A stretch of 64,000 nt of DNA from Diplonema japonicum (GCA_964019335.1 OZ025731.1:2501-66500), one strand, 5' to 3'; positions 21,120 to 32,355 are shown, numbered from the stretch's first letter. Made by a program: numbers and translations. The notes: a model not told the origin generated them from the letters alone.

Positions 21120-22414
21120 ATGGGCAACATATGTGGTGTGAGTGCCCCGCAGTATGTGCAGGTGGTGGTGCTCGGCCTTGATGGCGCCGGTAAGACGAGT
21201 TTGGTGAGGAAGCTGGTGATGGACCACTCCAGCTACGCATCATGGCTGTGGAATTACAGGCAAACAGCGGAGCCTCCTGTGCCTACTGGGATTGAGTGGC
21301 CCTCTGATGACATACAAAGCTGCACATCTAAGAATGCGAGTGCCCAATACATTAACACAGACGTGGTATCTTATAGAGGCAAGGAGTTCGCCTTGCTGGA
21401 TCTCGGTGGGGCTCCTGAACATCGCGCCAAATGGAAAGACTACATCTCTAACAAAACCTTTGCCGTGATGCTAGTTATCGATAGCAGTGCCAGGCACAGG
21501 ATGCCTGAGGCATGCGAACTTTTACACACGACGCTCATACCTTTGCTCCCGATGCCGATGACGCCTTTACTGATTTTCTGCCACAAATGCGACAGGATTG
21601 GTGCCATGACTCGGAACGAAGTGTCTGCAGGTCTCAAGCTTGACACACTCCCGCTCAAGAATTGGCATATGCTCAGCACCACCGTTTACAGAAAAGTATG
21701 CTTACACAACACAACACAACACAACACAACACAACACAACACAACACAACACAACACAACACAACACAACACAACACAACACAACACAACACAACACAAC
21801 ACAACACAACACAACACAACACAACACAACACAACACAACACAACACAACACAACACAACACAACACAACACAACACAACACAACACAACACAACACAAC
21901 ACAACACAACACAACACAACACAACACAACACAACACAACACAACACAACACAACACAACACAACACAACACAACACAACACAACACAACACAACACAAC
22001 ACAACACAACACAACACAACACAACACAACACAACACAACACAACACAACACAACACAACACAACACAACACAACACAACACAACAGGGCGGCGTTTCGA
22101 ATGAGACATTTGATTTCCTTGCTGATACAAACCAACGGCTTTCGGAAATGAGTGCTCCGCAGGCATCTCCTGAACTTGAAAAACCCGCTAAGCAGCATCA
22201 ACACACACCCGTCCAACCGCGCGACATGCCTGACCCGCACAGCAGCACGGAGGGCACCATCCAAGCAGAGACCTCTGCAGACTCTGACACGCCACACGAG
22301 GCATCCCCTAATCGCGAAGGTGACACACATGTCGACGATGAGGAGCCAAAGCCTGAGAGGCAGAAGGGAGACAAAAAAAGAAGATCCCGCCACAGAAGAC
22401 GGAAGAAGACTTGA
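21120..22414 (+). CDS. Atypical Arf/Arl-family GTPase with basic C-terminal tail
   Basis: Exons 21120-21695 and 22088-22414 (300 aa). Starting at the second Met gives MGNICG, a good N-myristoylation start like Arf proteins. G1 is GLDGAGKTS, G3 is LDLGGAPEHR, G4 is CHKCD and G5 is STTV. After the intron GGVSNETFDFLADT matches the final Arf helix. The switch II Gln after DxGG is replaced (GGAPE), and the G4 Asn is His, so nucleotide binding or hydrolysis may be altered. An acidic/Pro tail of about 90 residues ends in KKRRSRHRRRKKT. The 392-nt intron is almost entirely pentanucleotide repeat. An upstream in-frame ATG (21084) would lose myristoylation. Confidence 0.82.
21696..22087 (+). repeat. 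(ACAAC)n microsatellite filling an intron
   Basis: Starts gtatgcttac, then about 76 perfect ACAAC units, ends acaacag. Both flanking codons are in phase 0 and the exons rejoin a conserved Arf C-terminus, so the array is intronic. Several neighbouring short introns end in cacaacag, so the array could have grown from that acceptor-proximal word. Protein-like repeats read through it on either strand are artefacts. Confidence 0.9.
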
Positions 22415-22648
22415 AAAAAGAATAGAAAAAAGAAGTTCTGACCTACACTTTACACGAACGTTGCTCTTGCTGAAATCCTGTCGCAAACCTCTGTTGTTGT
22501 GCAAGGCAAGGTTGATACCCCTCGTGTCCTCATCCTTCTTGACGGCTAAGAGATTTGAGACGTTAGTTACGTTAATTATGTTGCATACCAACCCCATCAT
22601 TTTGGCACTGCCGCTTATTTACGACGCATAGCAGACAACAAAATAAAA

Positions 22649-24457
22649 ATGGACGAACTGACAGATGTTGAGAAGAAAGAGCTGTGCGGTACTTATGACA
22701 GAGTAAGAGACTTAGCCAGGAGTAGGTGCCACGTCGACCTGCTGAGGAAGTCGTTCAGCAACAGCATTGGGAACATGGAGGATATGAATATAGCTTCCAT
22801 GGTGGCAATTGTGGAAGAAGTCCTGAAGAGGAGCAAACTGCGTGCCGGGAACAGAAAGCAGTTGGAGCTGGACCTTCAGAGGCTGCAGGGGTGGAAGGAC
22901 GAACTGGAGGAGAGCATACGGGTCTTGCCTAGCGAGTTCCTGAGCGCTCTGACTGTGCACTTTATCAACGCTTGCGATTCTGCTGTCAGCGACATCGAAG
23001 AGGACCTCGTTAGCACCAACGCAGAACTCCAGAAGCAACTGGAGCGGATAAAGGACAAGCCGGAAAAGGTACTCGCTGACCACTTGCACACTTTCAAGAT
23101 GACGAGGGGTGACAAGCACAGCATAGTCATCCAAAGCCAGCCGCATTCCAGGGCAAATAGGCAACATCTCCTTGAGGCTTTCGAGCAGCAGAACACCCTT
23201 TGCGTGATTTCGATCACAGACTGCGCCTTGCGTGACTCCGACCTTGAATTCCTGCTGCCTGTCCTTAAAGGCATGCAGCACCTGCGTGTTTTGTCTCTCG
23301 CGTCGAACATCTTGTCCAAGGCCTCCAAAACTAGGCTCCTGGAGGTTCTTGGCGAAGAGCACGCGTTTCCCTCCATACAATTGATCGATCTCACGGGCAA
23401 TGAGCTCTCTGAGGATGATGTGCGTGACCTGCATCTCACTGTCGCCGAGCGCTGTACTAAGATGAAAACAGTCAAAGAAGACGGCTGGGTACTAGGCATC
23501 AACGAAAAGAAGATCAGAGTTCTGTCTTTGGATGGCGGTGGTGCCAAGTGCCTGGCGCAACTTGCTGTACTCGAAAAGCTTGAGAGTACGACTGGTAACA
23601 TCAACGAGACTTTCGATCTGATCGTTGGAAGCGGCACGGGAGGGATTGTGGCTGCCGCCTTGCGCTCAGGTAAATCGCTCAGTGATGTCAAGAAAACGCT
23701 TTGCCGACTCAGCACAGAGGTCTTAACGACACAGGACTGGAAGGTGTTCTGGGCCTTCGAGGCGGCGTATAGGGGTGTCAGATCCTTCGCAACAGGTGAC
23801 TGGTATTCGGGGAGTGCTTTTGAAGCGTTACTGAAGGAAGAGTTGTTCCCCGATGGTCAAAGCATGAAGGACATCAAGAAGCCCTGCAGCGTCGTGGCGT
23901 CCGACGAGAAGGGGCGCGAAGTGTGCTTCAGAACTTATAAAAGCTTTGTGAGACAGCCTTATGGAAACGTCCCTTCAGAAGGCGTAGCACAGCTGGGAAG
24001 GGCATGCTGTGCGACACCGAACTATCTGTACCCTGTGGAAGTGGGGGGCGTAAAGTGCAGGGATGGCGGTGTTGTTGCCACGAACCCTTCTGTGTTGGTG
24101 CTTGCTGAGCTGGTACAGCAGGTACCTTTGGACAGGATATGCATTGTATCTGTCGGGTGCGGAACGGCTGCAGGGGCTTACTCTCCATTAGCTGAGCAAC
24201 TGTCTCTCACTTCGCAGTCTTTGCAGTTGAAGTCTCCCTGCCCGCCACACGAAGCACTGCTGTCTCTAGCACGTGCCTCCCCTTTGGTTTACCATCGTTT
24301 GGATCCAGAGCCTTGCCGCCCCCACCTCATAGACTTCTCCCTTGTAGATCATTACGAGTGCCACGCCATCATGCTCGACACGGTCACAGCAGCTTCCGAA
24401 GACTGGGCTGCGGCCAACGGAGACCGCTTCGCTTCCATCAAGCATGACATTGTGTAA
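22649..24457 (+). CDS. Patatin-like phospholipase fold, nucleophile serine replaced by glycine
   Basis: 602 aa. The N-terminal half is helical with leucine-rich-repeat-like segments (about 195-270: LRVLSLASN, IQLIDLTGNELSEDDV). The patatin domain follows: the oxyanion-hole loop LSLDGGGAKCL (about 293-303), the nucleophile elbow and the DGGVVATNP dyad region (about 473-481). The elbow reads FDLIVGSGTGGIVAA where the family has GxSxG; the nucleophile position is Gly329 (codon GGC, 23633-23635). The Asp of the dyad is kept. The fold is therefore likely but lipase activity is doubtful; a binding or regulatory role is inference. No intron is needed. Confidence 0.82.
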   Translation: MDELTDVEKKELCGTYDRVRDLARSRCHVDLLRKSFSNSIGNMEDMNIASMVAIVEEVLKRSKLRAGNRKQLELDLQRLQGWKDELEESIRVLPSEFLSALTVHFINACDSAVSDIEEDLVSTNAELQKQLERIKDKPEKVLADHLHTFKMTRGDKHSIVIQSQPHSRANRQHLLEAFEQQNTLCVISITDCALRDSDLEFLLPVLKGMQHLRVLSLASNILSKASKTRLLEVLGEEHAFPSIQLIDLTGNELSEDDVRDLHLTVAERCTKMKTVKEDGWVLGINEKKIRVLSLDGGGAKCLAQLAVLEKLESTTGNINETFDLIVGSGTGGIVAAALRSGKSLSDVKKTLCRLSTEVLTTQDWKVFWAFEAAYRGVRSFATGDWYSGSAFEALLKEELFPDGQSMKDIKKPCSVVASDEKGREVCFRTYKSFVRQPYGNVPSEGVAQLGRACCATPNYLYPVEVGGVKCRDGGVVATNPSVLVLAELVQQVPLDRICIVSVGCGTAAGAYSPLAEQLSLTSQSLQLKSPCPPHEALLSLARASPLVYHRLDPEPCRPHLIDFSLVDHYECHAIMLDTVTAASEDWAAANGDRFASIKHDIV

Positions 24458-24710
24458 TATTACTTGTGCCATTCTAACCCCTTCTTTTTGTACATACTAA
24501 TGATGTGTGCATCTCACACAGACTGCGGCTTCGCTACATATTTGGTATTCTAGCCTTCTTGCCCGTTCCAATTATTAGACGCTTCAACAGTCTTTCCCTT
24601 CTATCCCTCCATCCCTCTGCCCTGCCTCCTTGCCCCCATATGCTATACTTTTGGGATATCTGTTCCACTAAACTTCACAACAGATAATTACACGGACGAT
24701 ACCACAATAA

Positions 24711-25760
24711 ATGAAATGTTCTATATGTGGTGCGGGGCTCAAATATGAAGCAGTTGTTGGGACTTACGAAAAGTCTGCGAACGATAGAAGCCAGGTGAAG
24801 ATAGATGTTAAGGGCGTGCGGTACTTGTGGATGACCAAGGAGTACCTGGAGGAAGGCACAGTGGTGGTGTGTGGTTATGACTGTATAGACAAATGGCAAG
24901 GTGGCACAGCGGTGAGGCCTGTTGTGAAGTTAAAGGAGTACAAATCAGCGATAGAACCTAGACAGCACTATGTGTCGATGACAACGAGGGACTACACTGT
25001 GGAGGAGATCGAAGAGGTGTACACGGAAGTACTTATAGGCAATATTCCTGCAAGGCTCCCTCACATGGGTATAAAGACACTTGCTGAGAAACATGGCGAC
25101 ATCACACGATTTGAGTACGATAGCACAAAGGGGTTGGCTTACATCAGGTTCGCTCTTGGCACAGAGGGAGAAGCCTTCTTCATGTCGTGCAATGGAGCAG
25201 GGATACCAGGGGAGAGAGAAGCAGGTCGTCTGGTAGTGGAGTTTGCACACTACCTGCCTGAGCTTAATGAGAATCTGTATGATGATATGTTCGGCGCGAA
25301 GTGCACGCGACAGCTCTTGAGGGCCATGCCCAGGAAGAAGCCTCCATCAAGCCTGCTGGACAGCAGATCGGTCCCTGAGCTGTTCTCCTTGTGGGAGCAG
25401 CATCTTGAGATGCTCCTAGCAGACCCAGACTTCCGCACCATTGCCCACACTTCACACACGACCACAGACATCATGACCCTGGCCATTACTCGCAATTGGC
25501 TTCTTTACAAGTACATCACACCCCATGCCACCTCCAAGGCAGCTGCCCTCCTCCGCATGAACAACAATGACCCAGAGCAGGCACTCAACCAGATCGAGTA
25601 CAATCACATCGACCGCGTGATCGGCTACAAGTGCAAGCCCCCACCGCCGCCCCTGTGGTTCCGTGCTCTCGTGGCGCTTCACGACACTTTCTGGAACATA
25701 CACACAGTGGCAATAACTGTCATGTGCGTTGTGATCATCTTTCTTGTTCTCAACCTCTAA
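24711..25760 (+). CDS. Zinc-ribbon / RRM-like protein with C-terminal membrane anchor
   Basis: 349 aa, not recognised as a named family. The N-terminus holds CSIC and VVCGYDC pairs that could bind zinc. Residues about 105-190 have RRM-like spacing: VLIGNIPA (RNP2-like), KGLAYIRFAL (RNP1-like) and AGRLVVEFAH. A helical region follows. The last 35 residues carry a single hydrophobic helix (AITVMCVVIIFLVLNL) with only one residue after it, a tail-anchor layout facing the cytosol. This suggests an RNA-binding protein tethered to an organelle membrane. Acceptor AG in cttcacaacag lies about 30 nt before the ATG. Confidence 0.6.
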   Translation: MKCSICGAGLKYEAVVGTYEKSANDRSQVKIDVKGVRYLWMTKEYLEEGTVVVCGYDCIDKWQGGTAVRPVVKLKEYKSAIEPRQHYVSMTTRDYTVEEIEEVYTEVLIGNIPARLPHMGIKTLAEKHGDITRFEYDSTKGLAYIRFALGTEGEAFFMSCNGAGIPGEREAGRLVVEFAHYLPELNENLYDDMFGAKCTRQLLRAMPRKKPPSSLLDSRSVPELFSLWEQHLEMLLADPDFRTIAHTSHTTTDIMTLAITRNWLLYKYITPHATSKAAALLRMNNNDPEQALNQIEYNHIDRVIGYKCKPPPPPLWFRALVALHDTFWNIHTVAITVMCVVIIFLVLNL

Positions 25761-25854
25761 CTTTTATTTAATTTATAACAGTAATTTCTTTACAACATTT
25801 TTGCACCACATTCTTCCGTCTCAGCTTGCATAGGCTCGGGTGGGTTCAAGTGAA

Positions 25855-27307
25855 ATGGCGAGCCTGGCGATGAACCCCATGGGGATGGGGATGGGAATGG
25901 GCATGGGAGGCATGGGTAAGGGAGGCAACGCACCTAAGGAAGAAAGCCCAGCGGAGAGGTCAGACACGAACATCATGTTCAACGCATGTAAGGGAGAGGT
26001 GTACGGGCCTGGGAGGGGGTACAAGAACTTCAGCAGATTACTGAAGAAAAACTGGACAGTGTCCGTGAATAAAGAAGCAGTGACAGAAGAGAAGCTTGAC
26101 GGGGTGAGTTTAGTGGTCTTCTCCGGGTCAAGGGAGAAATTCGACTCGAGCGAGATCGACGTCTTGAAGAAGCACCTCGCGGCAGGCGGCTCAGTGCTGA
26201 TAATAACAGGAGAAGGTGGAGAGAAGGGCCCGTGGGCTACAATGAAGGACGCCAATCAGTGCAACTTACGGCACGTGGTAGATGCCCTGAGCCAGTCAAC
26301 CATCACGGTGAACCACGATTGTGTGGTACGCACAGTACACTACAAGTACTACCACCCCAAGGAGGCGCACATAGGGGACGGCATCGTCAACAGAGAGATC
26401 GACAACGCCGCACAGAAACTATCCAGCAACGAGAAGCAGAACGGCGGCAGCAACAATGACACACCCATCAAAAACGAGCAACTGTCATTTGTCTACCCTC
26501 AAGGCGGGACTTTAAGCATACAGAAGCCAGCAGCGCCGCTCTTGTCATCGGGGTACATCGCGTACCCGCTGAACAGGCCCATCTGCGCTGTGTACGAACA
26601 TGTGCAGAAAGTGCCTGGAAGGAGACCTGGGCGGTTGATGGTGGTGGCGTCACTGAATATGTTTGAAGACAAGTGGATAAGTGAGGAACAGAACACGAAG
26701 TTAGCGGAAGTATTGATATGGTGGCTGCTGTGGCACCCCGCGATGAAGCTGAACACCATCGACATGGAGGAGCCAGAGGTCGCGGACTACTTGCATCTCC
26801 CAGACATAGAGTCGTTGGCTGAGCGACTGCGTGTGTGTCTCGAGTCGCCTGAGGACCTCCCACGTGATGTCACTACCATGTTCGACCTCACCATGTTCAA
26901 ATTTGATACAGACTTGATCCCGGAGTCCGTCAAGGCGTATGAGCAGATCAATGTTAAGCATGAGCCGCTTACTTTGATCCAACCAGAGTTCCACACACCA
27001 CTCCCACCTTTCTATCCCGCAACAGTGCCCCCCATACATAGGGAGCCGCCACACCCCGTATGCTCTAGTAACCACCACACCACACCACACCACGACAGGC
27101 CCTTGATTTATTCGATCTTGACGAACACTTTGCGTCGGAACGCCAACGGTTGGCGACACTCACCAACAAGTGTGATGACAAGGTACATTTTATTCGTTCC
27201 TATTTGTTTTGTTAAGAGAAAAACACCGTTCATGGTAAGGAAAATATTTCCCCCCCGCCGTTTCCCTTGAAGCCTACAAGCTTTTATCTACCAGCCACGG
27301 TAACCAC

Positions 27308-27352
<45 letters not shown>

Positions 27353-30300
27353 ATGATCACGGCACTAACTCACGACGAGTACACATAAGGGTTGCAGTAG
27401 GGAAACGAGACTGGCTGCATGTCATTACCCTCTACTGTCAGGTGAACGACAACTCTAGGCACGCCAAGAGGAACAGGGAAGCATTAATAGCCGACACTCT
27501 ACTAAAATCGACACAGCTGGGAGACGTACCCGTCATCGTGACAGGGGATTGAAATACATCGGTACAAGACTCCCCGGTACTCTCGAACGCCCTTACGCAA
27601 AATTGGACTGACGCCTCGGACAAGGTTTCACGCCGACAGGGAACTCATACCCCTCCCTCCTTCGTAACAGCGGCAGCGAAGACCAGGCCGGATTACATTC
27701 TGATGAACGCGACAGCGGCAATGGCGCTAAAGGATTGCCAGACCGTCGACATCGGGGTCCCCTCACACCGAGCTCTCAAAGTCACGATAGACATACCAAA
27801 ATTCCATGAGCCATCGCTGCAATACCATCTGCCCAGGAAGATCACCCCTCACCTCGAATCCCGGGACCGGACTCCGGACTGTGACATTCTCCCTACATTG
27901 AGGGCTCTAAAAGACAACGGAGACCTGGATGCTGCATTCTTGGCACTCTCTACGGCCTGCGAGAAACACCTCCTGAGAGACACAGCACAATCAGGGATTT
28001 CTAGTTATAGTGGCAGAGGCGAAGTGAATAACCCCAGCTTGAGAAGATCCGCGGCCCCCTCCACGTCGACCGGATTCGGGGCGGTATCCAGGAGGTACCT
28101 GACACTTGAGAAAATCCGGCAAAGTGCATCCACCATTATACGAAGAGTACAGAAGTTGAAAGACCCAGCCCTGCCCTACGACCTGCGCAAGGGATGGGAC
28201 AAAATGAAGGCGAAAGCTATCAACTTCTTGAGAGTTCACCCCGAAACATTCTCTGACGGTAACATCACCAGAGAAGCAGACCTGATTTTGAATAAAGTGG
28301 TTGCACAACAACGAGACATGGACATCGCGTCGAAAATCCAGCGCAGCGTGAAAATGAGAAGAGAACTGAATTCGGGCTTCTCGGTGAATCGAAGTGCCAT
28401 CATGCAATTTGTGGCAGACAGGCCCGAGAGAGAACTGGTAGCGTCGAACTCGAATGGAACACTCTCATCCTCGGTCGCGGAGATCGACCAAGCTTTCAGG
28501 TCGGAATGGCGCCATATCTTCAGGAAATTTGAAGACCACCCCGAGCCGAGTTACGCGGCTTTTGAAGAGACGTTTGGGTCACAGGTCACCCACCACCCGA
28601 TGATGGACCACGCACTCACGCTGGAGGACCTGCGGAAAGTGCTGAAAAAGAAAGAGAAACAAGAATGCGCAGGGATCGACGGATGGAGATTGTGTGAACT
28701 CGCTCACTTACCAGATGCATTGTTGGAGGGGTTCGTCTTCCTATATGATTGGATAGAGGAGGGGGGGAGCTGGCCCAAGGCAGTCCTCACAGCTCTAGTA
28801 ACGATGATCCCGAAAGGGGAATCCGAAGAACCGCTAGAACACCGCCCTATTACGGTATCGAGCGCGTTCTACCGCCTATGGGCAGGTGCGAGGCTACCAG
28901 CAATCCTCGAGTGGCAGGAAGCGTGGATCACCCCTCTCCAGTTCGGTTTCAGACCGGAACACAGCACAGACGACCTCCTCGCCCGGGTCTGCACCAGTGT
29001 AGAAATTGCGAAGGAGTCGGGGAGGCACCTCTATGGCCTTTCTGTCGACTTCAAGAAATGCTTCGATTCAGTCCCCCATGCACTAACATTCGGACTAGTG
29101 GAACGTCTAGGCCTCAGCCGGCTCATTTTGAAACCGATTAGGTCCATTTACTCTGACCTGATCCGCCGTTTACGGTTCCCAATGGGAGTAGGCGCCCCAT
29201 TCCGGACCACAAATGGGATACTCCAGGGCTGCCCGATCTCACCGATCTTCATCAACGCGATCCTCGCCATCTTTACCAGGAAATGCACGGCGAACCCGAG
29301 GAACGCCCATCCTGTGTCGTATGCAGACGACCTCAACTTCACGTCAGCTACATCAGAAGCCGCGATACAACGCTCCGTCAACCTGCTTGGCAGCCTATGC
29401 AAGCTCACAGGGATGACCATACACCCGAAGAAAACCAGATCATTTGGGACGAAACCCAAGTACAAGGGCAAAGTACAGTTATTCAGGGAGATCTTCGACA
29501 CTTCCAACAGGCTACAAATACTGGGTGTACAGGTCTACTTCTAACCCTGCAGGAGAGAGAACTCAAGGGTCCGCAAGGCCCTTGCAGAGGTCGAACGACT
29601 CGCCGCGACCAAACTGTACCACAATCGCAAGATACAGATCATCTCTGAGAACATCCTACCGTCCGCCTTCTACGGCGTACTCTTCGACCCAATCCCTGAC
29701 TCCTGGCTGGAGAAACTGAAGAAACAGATCACGTTATGTATCTGGGGGGCCCGCAACCCGATGCGCTCCTCTAGTGCTCTGCTGGGGATTGCCCACAAAG
29801 GTCACACCCTAGACCCTTACTCTACGGTGGTCTACAAGGCCATTTCAACCCTAGGGCGTCTATGCACACGCCAGACGAACAAATCCCTCTTCGTTTCATG
29901 CTGGGAGACTTACAGGTACACGAAGGAACGGAACGGAACACCGTCGTTACCGAAAGGACCATTTGGCAATGCAGAGGTTTGGCTTCGAGACATTGGGACC
30001 AGATGGAAGGACCTTCAGACGAAAATGCTGCCGCAAGGCTTACAACACCTGAAGCATGAGATCAGAACGCTGTTGAAAGACAAGCTACGTGGCGGGCTCG
30101 CCGAAGAGCGAGAGACCTTTGGAGGGATCGAGACGGGCATCGACGAGGAGAGGACGAACCTCCTACACAACGAGATGGCGGTCGCCAACCCGCAGAAAGC
30201 GAGAAAGTTACTTTGTGCAATCACTGGCGCCATACTGCCCCTTCATCCCAGAGCCTACGGCGATTTGTCAGGCACACGTGCGAAATGCCTCGGGTGTGAC

Positions 30301-31183
30301 GCACTCTACGACGTTAGGAATGGAACCAGCAGCCTCCTGCAGCATACCATTTGGCACTGTCCAGCACACGCCGGCTATAGGACAGCCAACGCCGACCGCA
30401 AGTGGCTGGTGCAAGAACACAGGAGCTGGCCGAACTGCACCCAGATTCACGGAATCATTACAACGGACTCGGACATCAGCCTGCCAAGAGTCAAGGAACT
30501 CCACCTGATGCTTGCAGATATTGCAGGAAAACTCGATTGTCTGCACGCCGACAAGCAGGTCAGGTACGAAAACCAGCACTTCTGGAATAGACCTTTCCAG
30601 CCAGGGAACCTCTTAACCCCGAAACCTCTCACTTGGTACCACAAGAACGGGCTGGCGAAGAAGTACTTCCCAGGCCTAATCCCGTTTATCCTCAAATGGC
30701 TGAAAGCCCTCAAGTGGGGCAAGGACGGTGGGCAGGTGTCCAAGGCGGAACTTGCGGTCGACCTAATTGCAACAGAAAGGATCCACATGGAGGGTGAAGA
30801 CCTAGCGAGCTGGGCAAGAAAAATCGGCGGAATCCTAAGAGTTTTGGACAGGATTCACCAAAAAGGCACGGGGAGTCACCTGATTCCAGCAGAACCTAAG
30901 AAATCAGTACACTCTTTGCGTACCCTAGGGCTCCACAGCCAACCCATCACTGGGTACTCCACTCGTCCGGTCTTCGCAACCCCGAAGGTCACCCACCCTA
31001 TCCTAGAGGAACAGTTACGAACTCATTGCATCCTCAACAACTCGCTAGTTGGTTTCACGCCCAAGCTGCTGAAAAGATACTACGACGGGCCTAAGGCACT
31101 ACCACGACAGAAGGGATCAAACACTAGATGAGTTGATTGTCGTTAGGCGATCCTGTCACATACTGCAGGTTCCCTCAAAGACA

Positions 31184-31217
<34 letters not shown>

Positions 31218-31746
31218 ATCATTTACTGTAACCACCGAGAATTTCCCTTATTATTCCCGCATTTTTTTTTTCCCATGGGTACCGAACCTGCATCCAAGAC
31301 TCCAAAAAGCCCAAGAATCATTTTAAAAAAAACCGTTTGGTGGGGGGGAAAAACCGATAGAGGTACAAGCTCTACTTACAGACTTTCGTGGAAAAAGGTT
31401 TTGCTTACCGCGAACGGTGTTTTCTCAGTTATTATTATTTATTACTATTTTTTTTTTTTTTTTTAATCCACAGGACTTGGAATACTATATTACGGAAGCC
31501 GCGGATATTATGGGCCTGACAAAGAAGCTTACCCCCAACAATGAGATCGTATGCGCCCCACGTAGCACAATACCATTTTTGACACAGCTGGACGCCAAGA
31601 CTGTGATCGAGTACATCTTTAAGCAGATAGTGCAGTTCAAGAAGCTGAACCACGAAGAGCTGGAGAAGGGAAAGAAGAGCAAGCCATCTACTCCAGTCGG
31701 CGGTATCGCCGAGACAGCTACCCCCCTTGCGAATTTCTTAGAATAG
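25855..31746 (+). CDS. IFT52: Intraflagellar transport protein IFT52, with a retrotransposon in its second intron
   Basis: Exons 25855-27057, 27099-27182 and 31474-31746 (519 aa). IFT52 is a core IFT-B subunit needed to build cilia and flagella. A Met/Gly-rich start is followed by the family blocks MFNACKGEVYGPGRGYKN, GSREKFDSSEID, NHDCVVRTVHYKYYHPKEA, FVYPQGGTLSIQKPAAPLL, GYIAYPLNRPICAVYEH, VADYLHLPDIESLAERL and FHTPLPPFYPATVPP. Exon 2 encodes ALDLFDLDEHFASERQ and exon 3 starts DLEYYITEAADIMGL, exactly continuing the family C-terminus. Intron 1 is 41 nt (gtatgc to cacgacag); intron 2 is 4,291 nt and contains a non-LTR retrotransposon in the same orientation. The ATG follows acceptor ttccgtctcag. 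Confidence 0.92.
27352..31160 (+). mobile_element. APE-type non-LTR retrotransposon, 5' truncated, inside an IFT52 intron
   Basis: The sequence opens inside an apurinic-endonuclease-like domain (about 27390-27790): PVIVTGD-stop-N with the TGA at 27550-27552, RPDYILMN and a final GVPSHRALKV. The reverse transcriptase follows: FRPEHSTDDLLAR, LSVDFKKCFDSVPHAL, NGILQGCPISPIFIN and SYADDLNFT (about 28950-29340). A C-terminal region holds a CCHC-like cluster (CLGCDALYD then HTIWHC, about 30295-30360). The frame is continuous from about 27391 to 31131 except for the TGA and a TAA at 29542-29544, so this copy is inactive. It is bounded by T-runs on both sides (about 27311-27351 and 31183-31214), with no poly(A) tail seen. 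Confidence 0.85.
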
Positions 31747-32355
31747 AGAAAATATATTAGATCCTCGATCTGCTATTGGTGGCTTTTTATTTTATTTTTA
31801 TTCTTAACCTAATGAACATCTTAGGACGGTGAAAAAACCGTTTTCCCGCCGATTGCAGAAAACCCGTTCCAAATACGGATTCAGTGGATCTACTTTATAA
31901 AGAAGGAAGAAAAAAAAAAAAAAAAGAAAAAGAAAAAAAAAAAAAAAAAAAAAAAACGGAAGGGTAAACATTCCTAGCATTTCCCCGAATAGGGGGGCGT
32001 TTGCCCTATTTTCGTGCGTTCACACTAGCAGGCCAATGAAAGAGAAAAGGAAGTAAGAAAGAACGGGAAAAAAAGAAAACAAAACAAAACTGAAGGGTCG
32101 TAGGGGGGCAAAGTAATAGATTTGAGGATGACCTCCCCACCCTTCCCCCTCCCCCTTTTTTTCATGACTGAATTAGTGGTATTCTTTTTTTCTTCTTTTT
32201 TTTTTCTCCTTCTTATGTTTGAATAGTCCACCCCTTCTGTCCCTCAGCCCATTAAAATAACCCAATTGTCCCCCCCCCCCCCCCCCCCCCCTTCTGATCT
32301 GGTAAAAGTGGGTGCAGCCCTTATTCATACCAATTATCACTATTACAAGGCAAAG
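31747..32355. other. Intergenic, homopolymer-rich, with trans-splice acceptor region
   Basis: A-runs at 31905-31956, a T/C-rich run around 32150-32230 and a 22-nt C-run at 32270-32291 lead to the next gene. The AG in gggtgcag (about 32314-32315) is the best acceptor candidate. No gene was recognised. Confidence 0.45.

Noticed and set aside
21640-22600. Apparent long proteins made of repeated HNTTQ or CCVVL words on both strands
   Set aside because: They are translations of the (ACAAC)n intron. Both flanking exons belong to the Arf-like gene and rejoin a conserved helix when the array is removed.
27550-27552. TGA as a recoded sense codon
   Set aside because: Host genes in the window terminate at TGA (MoaC, BRCT protein, Arf-like GTPase). 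A dead retrotransposon copy is the simpler explanation.
32266-32355. Poly-Pro N-terminus of the aspartokinase gene
   Set aside because: It begins at a TTG codon in a C-run that more likely serves as the trans-splice pyrimidine tract; the first ATG is at 32356.
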